A stretch of 64,000 nt of DNA from JAXMAF01 sp046350555 (GTDB lineage: Bacteria; Planctomycetota; Phycisphaerae; Phycisphaerales; SM1A02), in the NCBI GenBank assembly GCA_046350555.1, contig JAXMAF010000007.1, forward strand, positions 62,001 through 126,000, read 5' to 3'. The notes beneath the pieces are model-generated. The model was not told where the DNA came from. It did not search any database and was given only the letters and a program-made list of their open reading frames with translations. Made by a program: the position numbers and the translations under genes. Positions 1 to 8,428 of the stretch are shown in pieces (the stretch's first letter is position 1; every line of letters starts with the position of its first letter).

Positions 1-731
1 CACGGCAGGGCGCCCGCGGCCTTCTCCTCCGACGTGATCGCCCGATCGGTGCGCTCGAGCTCGAGGGCTTGGCCGTCGGCGCGCTGGATCGCGATCCGCC
101 GCGGAGGCGAGGCAAGGTCGGGTCGCACGGGCGGCAGGACGCGCGCGTCCACCAGCGGCGGAAGCGCCGAGCCCGGTTCGACCGCGATCGTCTCGAGCAC
201 GTCCGACTCGAGGGCCCAGATCTCCGGTTCGCCGTCGACTCGCGCAAAGCACTGCTTCTCGTCGGGGATGCGCAGCCCGATCTCGATGGTGAACAGCGGA
301 TCGGGTTCGGGACCTTCGGTCGGTGGGCCCTGCGGTTGCGCCGGAAGCAGCGCGATGCGGATCGTGTCGTCGCGCCCGAGGCCATACGCCTCGGCTCGCG
401 CCGGATCGCGATCGCGCACGGTTCCTTCGGCGGAGACCAGCGCCGTCACGAGGCGCTCCATCGCCTCGATGTCGGCGACCGCGCCGAAGGCGTTCTCGCA
501 GCGCCAGATTCCATCCCGACGGTTCGAGAAGAAGAGCGACTCCTTGCCTCGCGAGAGCCGGATCGCCCCCGGCCGCAGCGTCGAGGGATCGATGGATGCC
601 AGCATCCTGCTGACCGGACTCGCGACCGTGTCGCGGGCGCTGCGCTCATCGCGGGTCGAGAGCCACGCGTCCCCCGCCACGAGCGCCGCGAGGACGATGG
701 CCAGCAGCAGGATGGTTCGCCATGCGCTCAT
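1..731 (-). CDS. DUF4340-like membrane-anchored protein, C-terminus beyond window
   Basis: Reading leftward from an ATG at 731, the frame is open to the window edge (about 243 residues). It starts with a hydrophobic signal-anchor (WRTILLLAIVLAALVAGDAW), followed by a soluble region with a stretch asking which value to compare (IRLSRGKESLFFSNRRDG) as in DUF4340 proteins. Its ATG overlaps the stop of the GldG-like gene as ATGA, so it is the fourth gene of the ABC operon. DUF4340 proteins regularly follow GldG-type genes. The family assignment rests on context plus general look, since the C-terminal half is missing. The function is unknown; a periplasmic partner of the ABC complex is inferred. 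Confidence 0.72.
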   Translation of the reverse strand, partial: MSAWRTILLLAIVLAALVAGDAWLSTRDERSARDTVASPVSRMLASIDPSTLRPGAIRLSRGKESLFFSNRRDGIWRCENAFGAVADIEAMERLVTALVSAEGTVRDRDPARAEAYGLGRDDTIRIALLPAQPQGPPTEGPEPDPLFTIEIGLRIPDEKQCFARVDGEPEIWALESDVLETIAVEPGSALPPLVDARVLPPVRPDLASPPRRIAIQRADGQALELERTDRAITSEEKAAGALP

Positions 732-3700
732 GTCGTGGCCGTGGTGCGCCCTGGAGCGGGTTGGCGATCGCCACGCGCCGCCGGCGCCCGACGCCGTCGC
801 ACGATCCCCCACGCCAGGCCGAAGAGGCAGAGCGCCGCGGGAAAGGCCGCGACGACCACCGCGCGCCAGCGCAGGCGTTGCGTTGTCTCGATGTAGTCCA
901 ATCCGCGCGCCGACGCGTGACGGCCGGCGACGGCGCCGAGCTCGTCGCCCAGCGCGAGCGTGGCGACGGCGTTCAGCAGGAATTGATCGGACGGAAAGAG
1001 CGGATCGCGCAATCGGCCGTCCTTGAAGAGCTCCGATCCGCCGATGACCAGCAAGGCACCGGCCTTCGGGGCCGCGCTCTCGAGGTCGAGCGGCTCCGAA
1101 GGCGTCGCCACGGGCGGCGCGGCAGGCGGCTCCGAAGTGGCCGGCCTCCTGTACGGTGCGCGCGGCAGGGGAAACGGCCCTTCGAACAGGACCGCGAGCG
1201 GCACGCGGCCGAGATACTCGACGGCGCCCGATGCGTCGGCGACAGGTCCCTCGAGCACTTCGGCGGGCAGCATGCCTCCCGGCCAATCGTACGCCCATGC
1301 CCGCGGCGAGGTGGTGATGAGCGGTCGCGCGCCGATGCCAAGCTGCCCGAGGCGCGCAGCGTTCCACTCGATGGAGCTGCCCCAGACGAAGAGCTGGTCG
1401 TCGAGATCCCTCGTGATGGGCGAGGACTGGTCGAAGTTGGCGCCCGCGGCGCGGATGACGAACGGAAGCGCCGAGGGTTGCGCCGAGAAGCGCCGTTCCG
1501 TGCCGCGCAGAAGCTGCGACTCCGTGACCGCCTCCGCGCTGAGCCGGTCGAAGAGGACGCGGCGCATCACGCGGATGCCCAGATCCTTGAGGTAGAAGAG
1601 GTCGGTGTCGGGCGCCTGTGGCTGCGGCCAGTAGACCATCGCGTTGTCGCGCCCGGCGGCCTGGCGACCCTGGATGTTGAAGTGCTGCACGGCCACGATG
1701 GCGCGTCCGCCGCGATGCAGGAACTGCGAGAGCGCGTCGTACATCGCGTCGGCGGGGCGGCGCGGCTGGAGCCAAAGCAGCAGGTCGACGTCGTCGGGCA
1801 CAACCGGTGCGGCGGGATTCACGTGCGTCACGCGGAAGTCGTTGTCGGCGACGAGCTGTTGCGCCAGGCTGTAGACATCGGTCCCCGACGGCGCCGAGAG
1901 CCCCTGCTTCTGGAAGAACTCGTACGCCTCGGCCGCCGAAAGCCGTGGCGTGTCGGAGGCGATCGCCACGTGCGGACTGCGTCCGGTGGCGACGCGCCAG
2001 AACGCGAACGCCAGCCGGAACTCGGCGCTCTTGAAGGCGGCGACATCCGAGAAGGCGAGCACCTCGTCGCGGTCCGCGCCGCGCACGCGCACGGCACTGA
2101 AGATGGAGCGCACGGAGGTCGTCTCCTCGTCTCGATCGGTCACCTCGATCGGCGCCACGCCGACGGCGGCAAGCTCGGCCAGCGCCTCCCGATCGAGGGA
2201 CTCGGGATGGATGACGTGGACGTCGATGGGCGCGCCGTCCCGGCGCAGATCGTCGACGAGCTGCTCGATCCGCTTGACCGCCGGACGGAAGCGCGGAGGC
2301 AGGCGATCGCGCGGCGAGAAGACGAGGTCGATGCGCACGGGCTGCGCCGCGGCGGCGGCCAAGGTCGTCGACGAAGGTCGGTTGATGGTGTCGGCGGTGA
2401 GGTCGAGCCGTCCCGGCAGGCGCATCGCGAGCGCCGTGGTCGCGCCGCAGACGAGGAAGGCGATCACCGTCGCCAGCGCAAACCGCAAGGGCGCGGCTCG
2501 ATGGCCGCCATCGCCGGACCGAACGCGGACCCACGGCACGCCGCGCGCCAGCGCAACGACGAGGAGCGCGAGCGGAAGCGCAAGGAGCGCCGCCGCGCGC
2601 CATGCCAGACGCGCCGCCGGCGCAAGCTCGGGCAGCGGCATCGGCGCACCAGCCAGCGCACCGCTGGCGACGCGGCGCTCCGGCGTCGCGAGGCTCTGCA
2701 CCAGCGCCTCCACCAGCTTCCAGTGCACGGTCGCCTCGTGATGGAGGTTCGCGTCCTCGAAGGGCGTCGCCGCGGCGCAGAGCACGATCGAGCCCTTCCA
2801 TGGATCGATCGGCGCCAGCAGCGTGATGAGCGGCTGCTTGGCGGCCGGCTCGCCGTTCGTCACGTTGGCCTCGAGCTGCTCGATGGGCCTGGATCCCTCG
2901 CCGATGGGAAGGATCCGCGTCTCGGCCGACGTCGTCGCAAGCACGTGCGCCGTCCAGCCGCGCCGTTCGAGCGCGTCGCCGGCGGCGACCAATGGCGTCG
3001 GCGCCGAGAAGAGCAGGTTGCCCGATGGTGCGCTCCGCAGCACGTGGAAGTCCTGGTTCGGCGCGATGCTCCGGATGAACCATGGCGCCTTCACCGATGC
3101 TCCTCCGAGCTCGACCGACTCGCAGAAGCGGTCCACCACGAGGCCGTCCACGGGCCGCATGCCGAGATCGGCCAGCAGCGGCGCGACGCCGAAGGACGCG
3201 GGCTCGAACGAGACGACCGGTGCGCCATCGACGATCGACGGCCGGGCGCGAATGCGGCTGTCCGCGATCACCGCGCTGCCACCGCGGGCGATGAATCCCT
3301 CGAAGTCGCGCAGCCGCTCCGGGCCGACCACCGTCGGTCTCATCCAGAAGAGCAGATCGGCGGCGGCGGGAATCGCGGCGCCGTCCGGGGAATCGAGATC
3401 GACATCGACGACATCGGCCACCTTCTCGAGCTCGGTCCGAAGGGCGGAGAAGTCGGGCGGCGCCGCCAGCGCGACCACCGGGCGCCGGGGCCGTTGCATC
3501 TGCTCGAGGTGGCCCAGCAGCAACGCCTGGAGATGCGGCAGTTGCGCCGGACCGATCCCGTTGACGACCTCGACCGGCCGTGGGCCACAGGCGATCGTGA
3601 TCGTCGACCAGACGGTCCGCTCGCTGCGCGAGTCGTAGGTGACGCTGCTGGCGCGGAAGGGCGCCGCCCGGTGCCGCGCCGCCTGCTTCACCATCTCCGG

Positions 3701-4024
3701 TTCGGCGTCGGGATCGACGACGCGGCAGTCGAGGCGGCCGTCGCTGGCGCGGGCGAGCGCCTCGACGACGTCGATCACCTCCGGGCCGACCCGGCGCATG
3801 TCCGACGGCATCCGGCTCGATTCGCTCACGTAGTACGTCAGCGTCGCGTGATCGGGCAGCGTGCGCAGCCGCTCTCGCGTCGCGTCGTCGACGCTGACGA
3901 TCTTCCGCGCCGCCAGCTCGAGCCGTGCCGCGTGGGCGTGCGAGGCCACGCGCACGGACATCGCCGCCACGCCCAGGGCCAGCGCGGCGGCGACCGCGAA
4001 CTCGATCCAGCGGCGCGGCGTCAT
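728..4024 (-). CDS. GldG-like ABC-type auxiliary protein
   Basis: A protein of 1098 aa with an N-terminal TM anchor (residues about 10-25), a long extracytoplasmic domain of the GldG/ABC_transp_aux type, two further TM segments near the middle (around LAWRAAALLALPLALLVVAL and a second stretch about 40 residues later), a second GldG-like domain, and a C-terminal TM segment with a basic tail. It therefore looks like two GldG-type halves fused in one chain, longer than the usual 500-600 aa protein. ATG at 4024 overlaps the permease stop (ATGA). Such proteins accompany GldA/GldF-type exporters; in Bacteroidetes the complex is needed for gliding, while the role in planctomycetes is not established. 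Confidence 0.85.
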   Translation of the reverse strand: MTPRRWIEFAVAAALALGVAAMSVRVASHAHAARLELAARKIVSVDDATRERLRTLPDHATLTYYVSESSRMPSDMRRVGPEVIDVVEALARASDGRLDCRVVDPDAEPEMVKQAARHRAAPFRASSVTYDSRSERTVWSTITIACGPRPVEVVNGIGPAQLPHLQALLLGHLEQMQRPRRPVVALAAPPDFSALRTELEKVADVVDVDLDSPDGAAIPAAADLLFWMRPTVVGPERLRDFEGFIARGGSAVIADSRIRARPSIVDGAPVVSFEPASFGVAPLLADLGMRPVDGLVVDRFCESVELGGASVKAPWFIRSIAPNQDFHVLRSAPSGNLLFSAPTPLVAAGDALERRGWTAHVLATTSAETRILPIGEGSRPIEQLEANVTNGEPAAKQPLITLLAPIDPWKGSIVLCAAATPFEDANLHHEATVHWKLVEALVQSLATPERRVASGALAGAPMPLPELAPAARLAWRAAALLALPLALLVVALARGVPWVRVRSGDGGHRAAPLRFALATVIAFLVCGATTALAMRLPGRLDLTADTINRPSSTTLAAAAAQPVRIDLVFSPRDRLPPRFRPAVKRIEQLVDDLRRDGAPIDVHVIHPESLDREALAELAAVGVAPIEVTDRDEETTSVRSIFSAVRVRGADRDEVLAFSDVAAFKSAEFRLAFAFWRVATGRSPHVAIASDTPRLSAAEAYEFFQKQGLSAPSGTDVYSLAQQLVADNDFRVTHVNPAAPVVPDDVDLLLWLQPRRPADAMYDALSQFLHRGGRAIVAVQHFNIQGRQAAGRDNAMVYWPQPQAPDTDLFYLKDLGIRVMRRVLFDRLSAEAVTESQLLRGTERRFSAQPSALPFVIRAAGANFDQSSPITRDLDDQLFVWGSSIEWNAARLGQLGIGARPLITTSPRAWAYDWPGGMLPAEVLEGPVADASGAVEYLGRVPLAVLFEGPFPLPRAPYRRPATSEPPAAPPVATPSEPLDLESAAPKAGALLVIGGSELFKDGRLRDPLFPSDQFLLNAVATLALGDELGAVAGRHASARGLDYIETTQRLRWRAVVVAAFPAALCLFGLAWGIVRRRRAPAARGDRQPAPGRTTATT

Positions 4025-4815
4025 GTGCGGATCCAGCGCAGGACGAGCGTGTTCAACCAGAGGAAGCACGCGGTGAAGAGCATGAAGTAGAGCACCGACG
4101 CAAGCCGGACGATCCCGCGCACGAAGGCGCCGAAGTGCGGGGCGATCGAGAGCGAGTCGCGCAGAAGCGTGCCGCACGCGAGGCGCGGCGCGAGGCCGTC
4201 GAGCACCGTGACGACGCGGTCGTCGCCGCTGAGCACGAACGCGAACCCCAGGACGGTCGCCAGCACGAACGCGATGACCTGGTCGCCCGAGAGCGCCGAG
4301 AGGCACGAGCCCATCGCCAGGAACATCGCGCCCAGCAGCACCAGACCGGCATAGCCCGCGACGATGAGGCCCGGGTCGGGCTTCCCGAGCACCAGCACCA
4401 TGATCACGATCGGAAGCGAGCCGCAGAGCAGCACGAGATGGAGCGAGAGCGCCGCGAGGTACTTCCCAACGACCGCCTGCGACGGCACGATCGGCATCGT
4501 GAGCAGCAGCTCGATCGTGCGGTGGCGCCGTTCCTCGGCCCAGAGGCGCATCGTGATGGCGGGCAGGAAGAAGGCGAGCAGGAGCGGCATCAGCTCGAAG
4601 AAGCCGGTCATCTCGGCGCGCCCGGCGAGGAAGAAGTCGTTCATGAAGATCGAGTTCGAGAGGACCACGAACGCGATCGTGAAGACGTACGCGATGGGTG
4701 AATCGAAGGATGACGCGAGCTCGCGCGCGGCGATCAAGCGGACGCCGCGCAGCCAGCGAATGGGCGTGATGGCCCCTGCATCGACGTCGGCGGCGGTCGT
4801 GGTGGCGGCACTCAT
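4021..4815 (-). CDS. ABC-2 type transporter permease (GldF-like)
   Basis: A 264-aa membrane protein with about six hydrophobic segments. The stretch AEERRHRTIELLLTMPI is the cytoplasmic coupling-type motif of ABC-2 permeases such as GldF and NosY. It is encoded between the ATPase and the GldG-like protein, with 4-base ATGA overlaps on both sides, which indicates translational coupling and equimolar production. The substrate cannot be told from sequence. Start chosen because it coincides with the stop of the upstream ATPase. Confidence 0.9.
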   Translation of the reverse strand: MSAATTTAADVDAGAITPIRWLRGVRLIAARELASSFDSPIAYVFTIAFVVLSNSIFMNDFFLAGRAEMTGFFELMPLLLAFFLPAITMRLWAEERRHRTIELLLTMPIVPSQAVVGKYLAALSLHLVLLCGSLPIVIMVLVLGKPDPGLIVAGYAGLVLLGAMFLAMGSCLSALSGDQVIAFVLATVLGFAFVLSGDDRVVTVLDGLAPRLACGTLLRDSLSIAPHFGAFVRGIVRLASVLYFMLFTACFLWLNTLVLRWIRT

Positions 4816-5546
4816 GGCGCCGCCCTCCCCGGGCCGACGATCTCAAGCACGGCCTCCTCGAGACCCGCGTTCCGTTCCCGGCCCTTCGCCGTGAGCGCCG
4901 CGACGGACGTGTCGGCGAGCAGGCGACCGCGGTTGATGACGAGCAGGCGCTCGGAGATCGACGCCACCTCCGCGAGGATGTGGCTCGAGAAGAGGATCGC
5001 CCGGCCGGTGCGCAGTCCGCGGATGAACTCGCGGAAGGCGACGACCTGAAGTGGATCGAGGCCATGCGTCGGCTCGTCGAGGACGATCACCGGCGGGTCG
5101 TGGATCAGCGCCGCGGCCACGCCGATGCGCTGGCGATAGCCCTTCGAGCACTGGTGCACGCGCTTGCCCATCACCGCCGAAAGGTCGCAGCGCCCGACGA
5201 CCCAGTCGAGCCGCTCGCGCAGCCGCGCACCGGCGAGCCCGCGCAGGCGGCCGACGAAGGTCAACAGACGGTCGACGCGCATCGAGTCGTAGAGCGCGTT
5301 GTGCTCCGGCAGGTAGCCGAGCGAACGCCGGACGCCAAGCGACTGGCGCTGCACGTCGAAGCCGGCGACCTCGACCGTTCCAGAGGTCGGCGGAAGCCAG
5401 GTCGAGATGATCTTCAGGAGCGTGCTCTTGCCGGCGCCATTGGGGCCGAGAAAGCCGACGATCTCGCCGCGGGCGATCTCGAAGGAGACGCCATCGACGG
5501 CGAGCGTGCTGCCGTAGCGACGGCTGACGTTGGTGACCTTCAGCAT
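4812..5546 (-). CDS. ABC transporter ATP-binding protein
   Basis: A 244-aa ATPase starting at MLKVTNVSRRYGS. It has Walker A (GPNGAGKST, about residue 36), a Q-loop region, a Walker B region VIVLDEPTHGLDP, and the switch His in the segment ILFSSHIL. The ABC signature is degenerate: the expected LSGGQ-like motif appears as CSKGYRQR, as in GldA/CcmA-like exporters. It is the first gene of a four-gene leftward operon and its stop overlaps the permease start. The frame extends upstream to 6026 but that part is not protein-like and overlaps a dispersed repeat, so the ATG at 5546 is preferred. Confidence 0.92.
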   Translation of the reverse strand: MLKVTNVSRRYGSTLAVDGVSFEIARGEIVGFLGPNGAGKSTLLKIISTWLPPTSGTVEVAGFDVQRQSLGVRRSLGYLPEHNALYDSMRVDRLLTFVGRLRGLAGARLRERLDWVVGRCDLSAVMGKRVHQCSKGYRQRIGVAAALIHDPPVIVLDEPTHGLDPLQVVAFREFIRGLRTGRAILFSSHILAEVASISERLLVINRGRLLADTSVAALTAKGRERNAGLEEAVLEIVGPGRAAP

Positions 5547-6153
5547 TGGGGACGGGCTTCGACGGTGGCTGGATTGATGGCGACGCGCGCGATGATGGGA
5601 ACCGGGTCGCGCCCCGCGCGGCGCGCAGCACATGTCGGTGCCGATCCTCGCACGCGCCGGGCACCGACGCCCGCCGCCAACGCCGGTGGCATGCGAGTCG
5701 CGTGGGTTGGACGCACCAACGTCGCGCCGGTGCCCGCGGCAAGGAAAGTGACTTGCGGCAAACCCGCTGCAAGCGCGGCGACGGAAACATTGCGGCCGAG
5801 ATCGCACGCATGGCGGTTGGTTCCGCTGCGGGGCGCATTCCCGGTCCATGCAGCGCGCAAAGCGACGATCTGTGCGACGCGCCGGGTGACCGAACACCCA
5901 CTGAACTGGACGCTGCGCGATGCCGCCGACGACCTTGGCATCCTTGCAAGCGCGTGGTGCCCTGGCCCCGATACGCGTCCCAGTTGACTCTCGCGCCCCA
6001 CCCAACCCAATTCCGCCGTGGGACACCGCTGTGCGCAGGAGGTCGAACGCATGGAGGTCTACTGGAATCCGTATGAGCCGTCACCAGCCACGAGCGCTCA
6101 CCGGCTCCGCGAACGCGCCGAATGACCTGTGGTTCTTCACAACGCTCGCGCCC
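5547..6153. other. intergenic region upstream of the ABC operon
   Basis: No convincing gene is seen on either strand. The part nearest the operon should contain its promoter, but no clear -35/-10 pair stands out. The right half holds one copy of the dispersed 104-bp element (5971-6074). Confidence 0.6.
5971..6074 (-). repeat. dispersed MITE-like element, copy 1
   Basis: Copy of the 104-bp non-coding element, read on the minus strand. The ends are ATACGGATTCCAG (at 6074) and, inward from 5971, ATACGCGTCCCAG; these form imperfect terminal inverted repeats. Internal blocks shared with the other copies include CATGCGTTCGACC and GGGTGGGGCGCGAGA-like sequence. It lies between divergent or unrelated genes. 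Confidence 0.85.
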
Positions 6154-6813
6154 TCACCCCCGCTTCCGCCACCCGCACTCGGAGCAGCCGGCCTTGAGGT
6201 CCCACTTCAGGTCGTGCCCACATTCGGGACACCGTCCGGTCCTCAACCGCCAGCCCTCGCGCCACCAGCCCGGACGGTGCACCGGCAGCGAGAGCAACGC
6301 AAACCACGCCGTCGCGAAGGCGACCGTGTCGACGGCGAACCCGATGGCGATCGGCCGCAAGGGGATCAAGACCGGCCCCTCGGGCCTGTCGGTCAGGTGC
6401 CAGTTCCATCGGAACTCGAGTGGTCCGCTGCTTGGCACCCACGCCTCGGAGGCCATCGCCCGCATCGGCCATCCGCAGAGCGCCGTGTCCACGCGCGCGT
6501 AGATCGCCGGGTCGCCATCGACGCGCACCGCGTGAGGCGGTCGTGGCGCCGACGGTTGCGCGCATGCGCGTCGATAGGCGCCGGGAGAGACCTCATACAG
6601 GTCGACGAAGGGCCGATGCCTGACCGAGATCGCACCGAACGGCGTCTGCGGCGTCACACCCGGAACCGAGCCATTCGTCCACGCCGAATGGAACGCGCGG
6701 TACCACGCATGCGGCACGATGCACGCCACGACAAGCGTCGTCAACGCACCCACGCACGCCGCCGATGCCGCGCGTCCCCAGGGAATCGTGCGCTCGCCCG
6801 CCTTCCTCGGCAT
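6154..6813 (-). CDS. hypothetical membrane protein with C-terminal zinc ribbon
   Basis: A 219-aa protein with a TM segment near the N-terminus (SAACVGALTTLVVACIV), a soluble middle part, a second TM segment (AVDTVAFATAWFALLSL), and a C-terminal zinc ribbon, CPECGHDL...CSECGW (CxxC-x(n)-CxxC). This architecture is common in planctomycete genomes and has no known function. ATG at 6813 is preferred; an in-frame GTG at 6846 would add 11 residues. Codon use resembles its neighbours. Confidence 0.8.
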   Translation of the reverse strand: MPRKAGERTIPWGRAASAACVGALTTLVVACIVPHAWYRAFHSAWTNGSVPGVTPQTPFGAISVRHRPFVDLYEVSPGAYRRACAQPSAPRPPHAVRVDGDPAIYARVDTALCGWPMRAMASEAWVPSSGPLEFRWNWHLTDRPEGPVLIPLRPIAIGFAVDTVAFATAWFALLSLPVHRPGWWREGWRLRTGRCPECGHDLKWDLKAGCSECGWRKRG

Positions 6814-6852
6814 CGGCGCAGCATATGAGCGAACGTTCCAAATCACCGGGCG

Positions 6853-6957
6853 TCATTGAACGAGCGCGGCATCGAGCGTGATGGCGGCCTTGAACACCTT
6901 CGATGCCGGACACCCGGCGTTCGCCTTCGTCGCAGGCGCTTGAAACACCGCGGGATC
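6853..6957 (-). pseudogene. osmC-type peroxiredoxin remnant (C-terminus only)
   Basis: The last ~32 codons before a TGA at 6853-6855 read FQAPATKANAGCPASKVFKA and then AITLDAALVQ. This closely matches the C-terminus of OsmC/Ohr-family peroxiredoxins, including the resolving-type Cys in the AGCPxSK motif. No matching N-terminal part is found upstream, where the frame runs antisense to arginase. It is therefore a deletion remnant, not a functional gene. Confidence 0.7.
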
Positions 6958-7059
6958 CGTTCCTGCAACGATGGCGCACATGGTGCGGCTGTCCGTGCCG
7001 CGTGCCTCTTCACCCACAGGTGGTGAACAGCGCGTACGCTCCGCGCCGACGCCGGTGCG

Positions 7060-8040
7060 ATGTGCGACGCCCGGCAACCAATCGGCACCGATCTCGCCAT
7101 GCGCCATTCGCCATCCCGTTCCACCGCCGTCGCCCTGATCGGCGCGCCGACCGACATCGGCGCCGGTGTGCGTGGCGCAAGCATGGGTCCCGAAGCGCTC
7201 CGCGTCGCTCGCATCGAATCGGCGCTCGCGTCGCACGCCCTCGAGGTCACGGACGTCGGCAACCTGGTCGGACCCTCGAACCCGTGGCAGCCGCCCGTCG
7301 ACGGCCATCGCCACCTCGACGAGACGATCGCGTGGTGCCGTCTCGTCCACGATGCAGTCCATCGGCAGCTTGTGGCGCACCGCCTGCCGATCCTTCTCGG
7401 CGGCGACCACAGCATGGCGATGGGCAGCATCAGCGCCGCGGCCCGCCATTGCCGAGCCCGCGGCGCGCCGCTGCGCATCCTCTGGCTCGACTCGCACGCC
7501 GATTTCAACACCAATCGCCTCACTCCGACCGGCAACCTTCATGGCATGCCCGTCGCTTGCCTGTGCGGGCTGGGACCGCGCCCGCTGATCGAACTCGGCG
7601 GCGCAACACCCGCCATCGTCCCGGGCGAAATCCGCCAGATCGGCGTCCGTTGCGTCGACCAGGGCGAGAAGCGCCTCGTCCACGAGGCGGGGCTCGAGGT
7701 CTTCGACATGCGCTTCATCGACGAGTTCGGGATGAAGCGCACCATGGAAATCGCCCTGGGGGGCATGGCTCCCGACACGCACCTGCACGTCAGTTTCGAC
7801 ATGGACTTCGTCGATCCCGAGATTGCACCCGGCGTGGGCACGCCCGTGCCGGGAGGACCAACCTATCGCGAAGCCCAGCTCTGCATGGAGATGATCGCCG
7901 ACACCGGACGACTCGGCTCGCTCGACGTGGTCGAGGTCAATCCAGCGCTCGATCATCGCAACAGGACGGCCGAGCTTGCCGTCGACCTCGTCGAAAGCCT
8001 CTTCGGCAAGAGCACGTTGATGCGCGCGCCGAACCGCTGA
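7060..8040 (+). CDS. rocF: arginase
   Basis: A ureohydrolase of 326 aa (313 aa if the ATG at 7099 is used; the conserved AVALIGAPTDIGAGVRGA strand begins shortly after it). The manganese ligands are visible in order: GGDHS (His ~118), the DSHADFN motif, and FDMDFVDP near the C-terminus. It hydrolyses L-arginine to ornithine and urea in the cytoplasm. Length is typical for arginase (about 300 aa), and the conserved NLHGMPVA and EVNP motifs favour arginase over agmatinase. It stands alone, and a hairpin follows the gene at 8111-8137. Confidence 0.93.
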   Translation: MCDARQPIGTDLAMRHSPSRSTAVALIGAPTDIGAGVRGASMGPEALRVARIESALASHALEVTDVGNLVGPSNPWQPPVDGHRHLDETIAWCRLVHDAVHRQLVAHRLPILLGGDHSMAMGSISAAARHCRARGAPLRILWLDSHADFNTNRLTPTGNLHGMPVACLCGLGPRPLIELGGATPAIVPGEIRQIGVRCVDQGEKRLVHEAGLEVFDMRFIDEFGMKRTMEIALGGMAPDTHLHVSFDMDFVDPEIAPGVGTPVPGGPTYREAQLCMEMIADTGRLGSLDVVEVNPALDHRNRTAELAVDLVESLFGKSTLMRAPNR

Positions 8041-8110
8041 CCGAGAGACGCCGAGCGTCGCCCGAGACGCGACGCGACAGCCACCAAGCCGAACACGACC
8101 GGCCACGAAC

Positions 8111-8137
8111 AAGGCCCCGCTGCCGTGGCGGGGCCTT
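8111..8137. terminator. hairpin between arginase and tRNA-Val
   Basis: AAGGCCCCGC and GCGGGGCCTT form a perfect 10-bp stem with a 7-nt loop. It lies between the 3' ends of two convergent genes, so it could serve both. There is no long U-tract on either side, so termination may be factor-aided. Confidence 0.7.
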
Positions 8138-8142
8138 GCGCA

Positions 8143-8216
8143 TGGGCGATACTGGACTCGAACCAGTGACCTCACGGGTGTGATCCGTGCGTTCTAGCCA
8201 GCTGAACTAATCGCCC
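8143..8216 (-). tRNA. tRNA-Val (CAC)
   Basis: Read on the minus strand, the 7-bp acceptor pairs GGGCGAT with ATCGCCC and the discriminator is A. The anticodon stem CACGG/CCGTG holds the loop ATCACAC with anticodon CAC (codon GUG), and the T arm contains GGTTCGAGTCC. CCA is not encoded. Length 74 nt. Confidence 0.93.
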
Positions 8217-8278
8217 GATTGATGGCGGGATTCGCCGCCGCGATCGGTCGCGAACGACCGATGTCGGCGACGACGCTG

Positions 8279-8284
8279 AGTATA
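8279..8284 (-). promoter_or_regulatory. possible -10 element for tRNA-Val
   Basis: TATACT on the minus strand, 62 bp upstream of the tRNA 5' end. No good -35 hexamer is visible at 16-18 bp, so this is tentative. Confidence 0.3.
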
Positions 8285-8318
8285 CCCGATGCGTGCGCGG
8301 GGCGTTCGTCGTGCGGCG

Positions 8319-8409
8319 CGGCTCGCGGCTCGCGGCTCTCGGCTCGCGGCTATCGGCTCGCGGCTATCGGCTCGCGGCTATCGGCTATCGGCTATCGGCT
8401 ATCGGCCTC
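8319..8409. repeat. heptanucleotide tandem array (CGGCTAT/CGGCTCG)
   Basis: Thirteen consecutive 7-bp units: CGGCTCG, CGGCTCT and CGGCTAT variants, ending in four CGGCTAT and one CGGCCTC. The array sits between the tRNA and the 3' end of the GTPase gene (stop at 8429). It is one of four 7-bp arrays in the window. Confidence 0.9.
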
Positions 8410-8428
8410 TTGGCGCCGCGTCGCTGGT

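Noticed and set aside
722..4090. Long open frame on the plus strand opposite the GldG-like gene
   Set aside because: Arg/Gly/Asp-rich composition, no domain, fully antisense to a well-supported gene; long antisense frames are expected at this GC content.
8319..8409. Array considered as a CRISPR
   Set aside because: Units are 7 bp and contiguous without unique spacers; no cas genes nearby.
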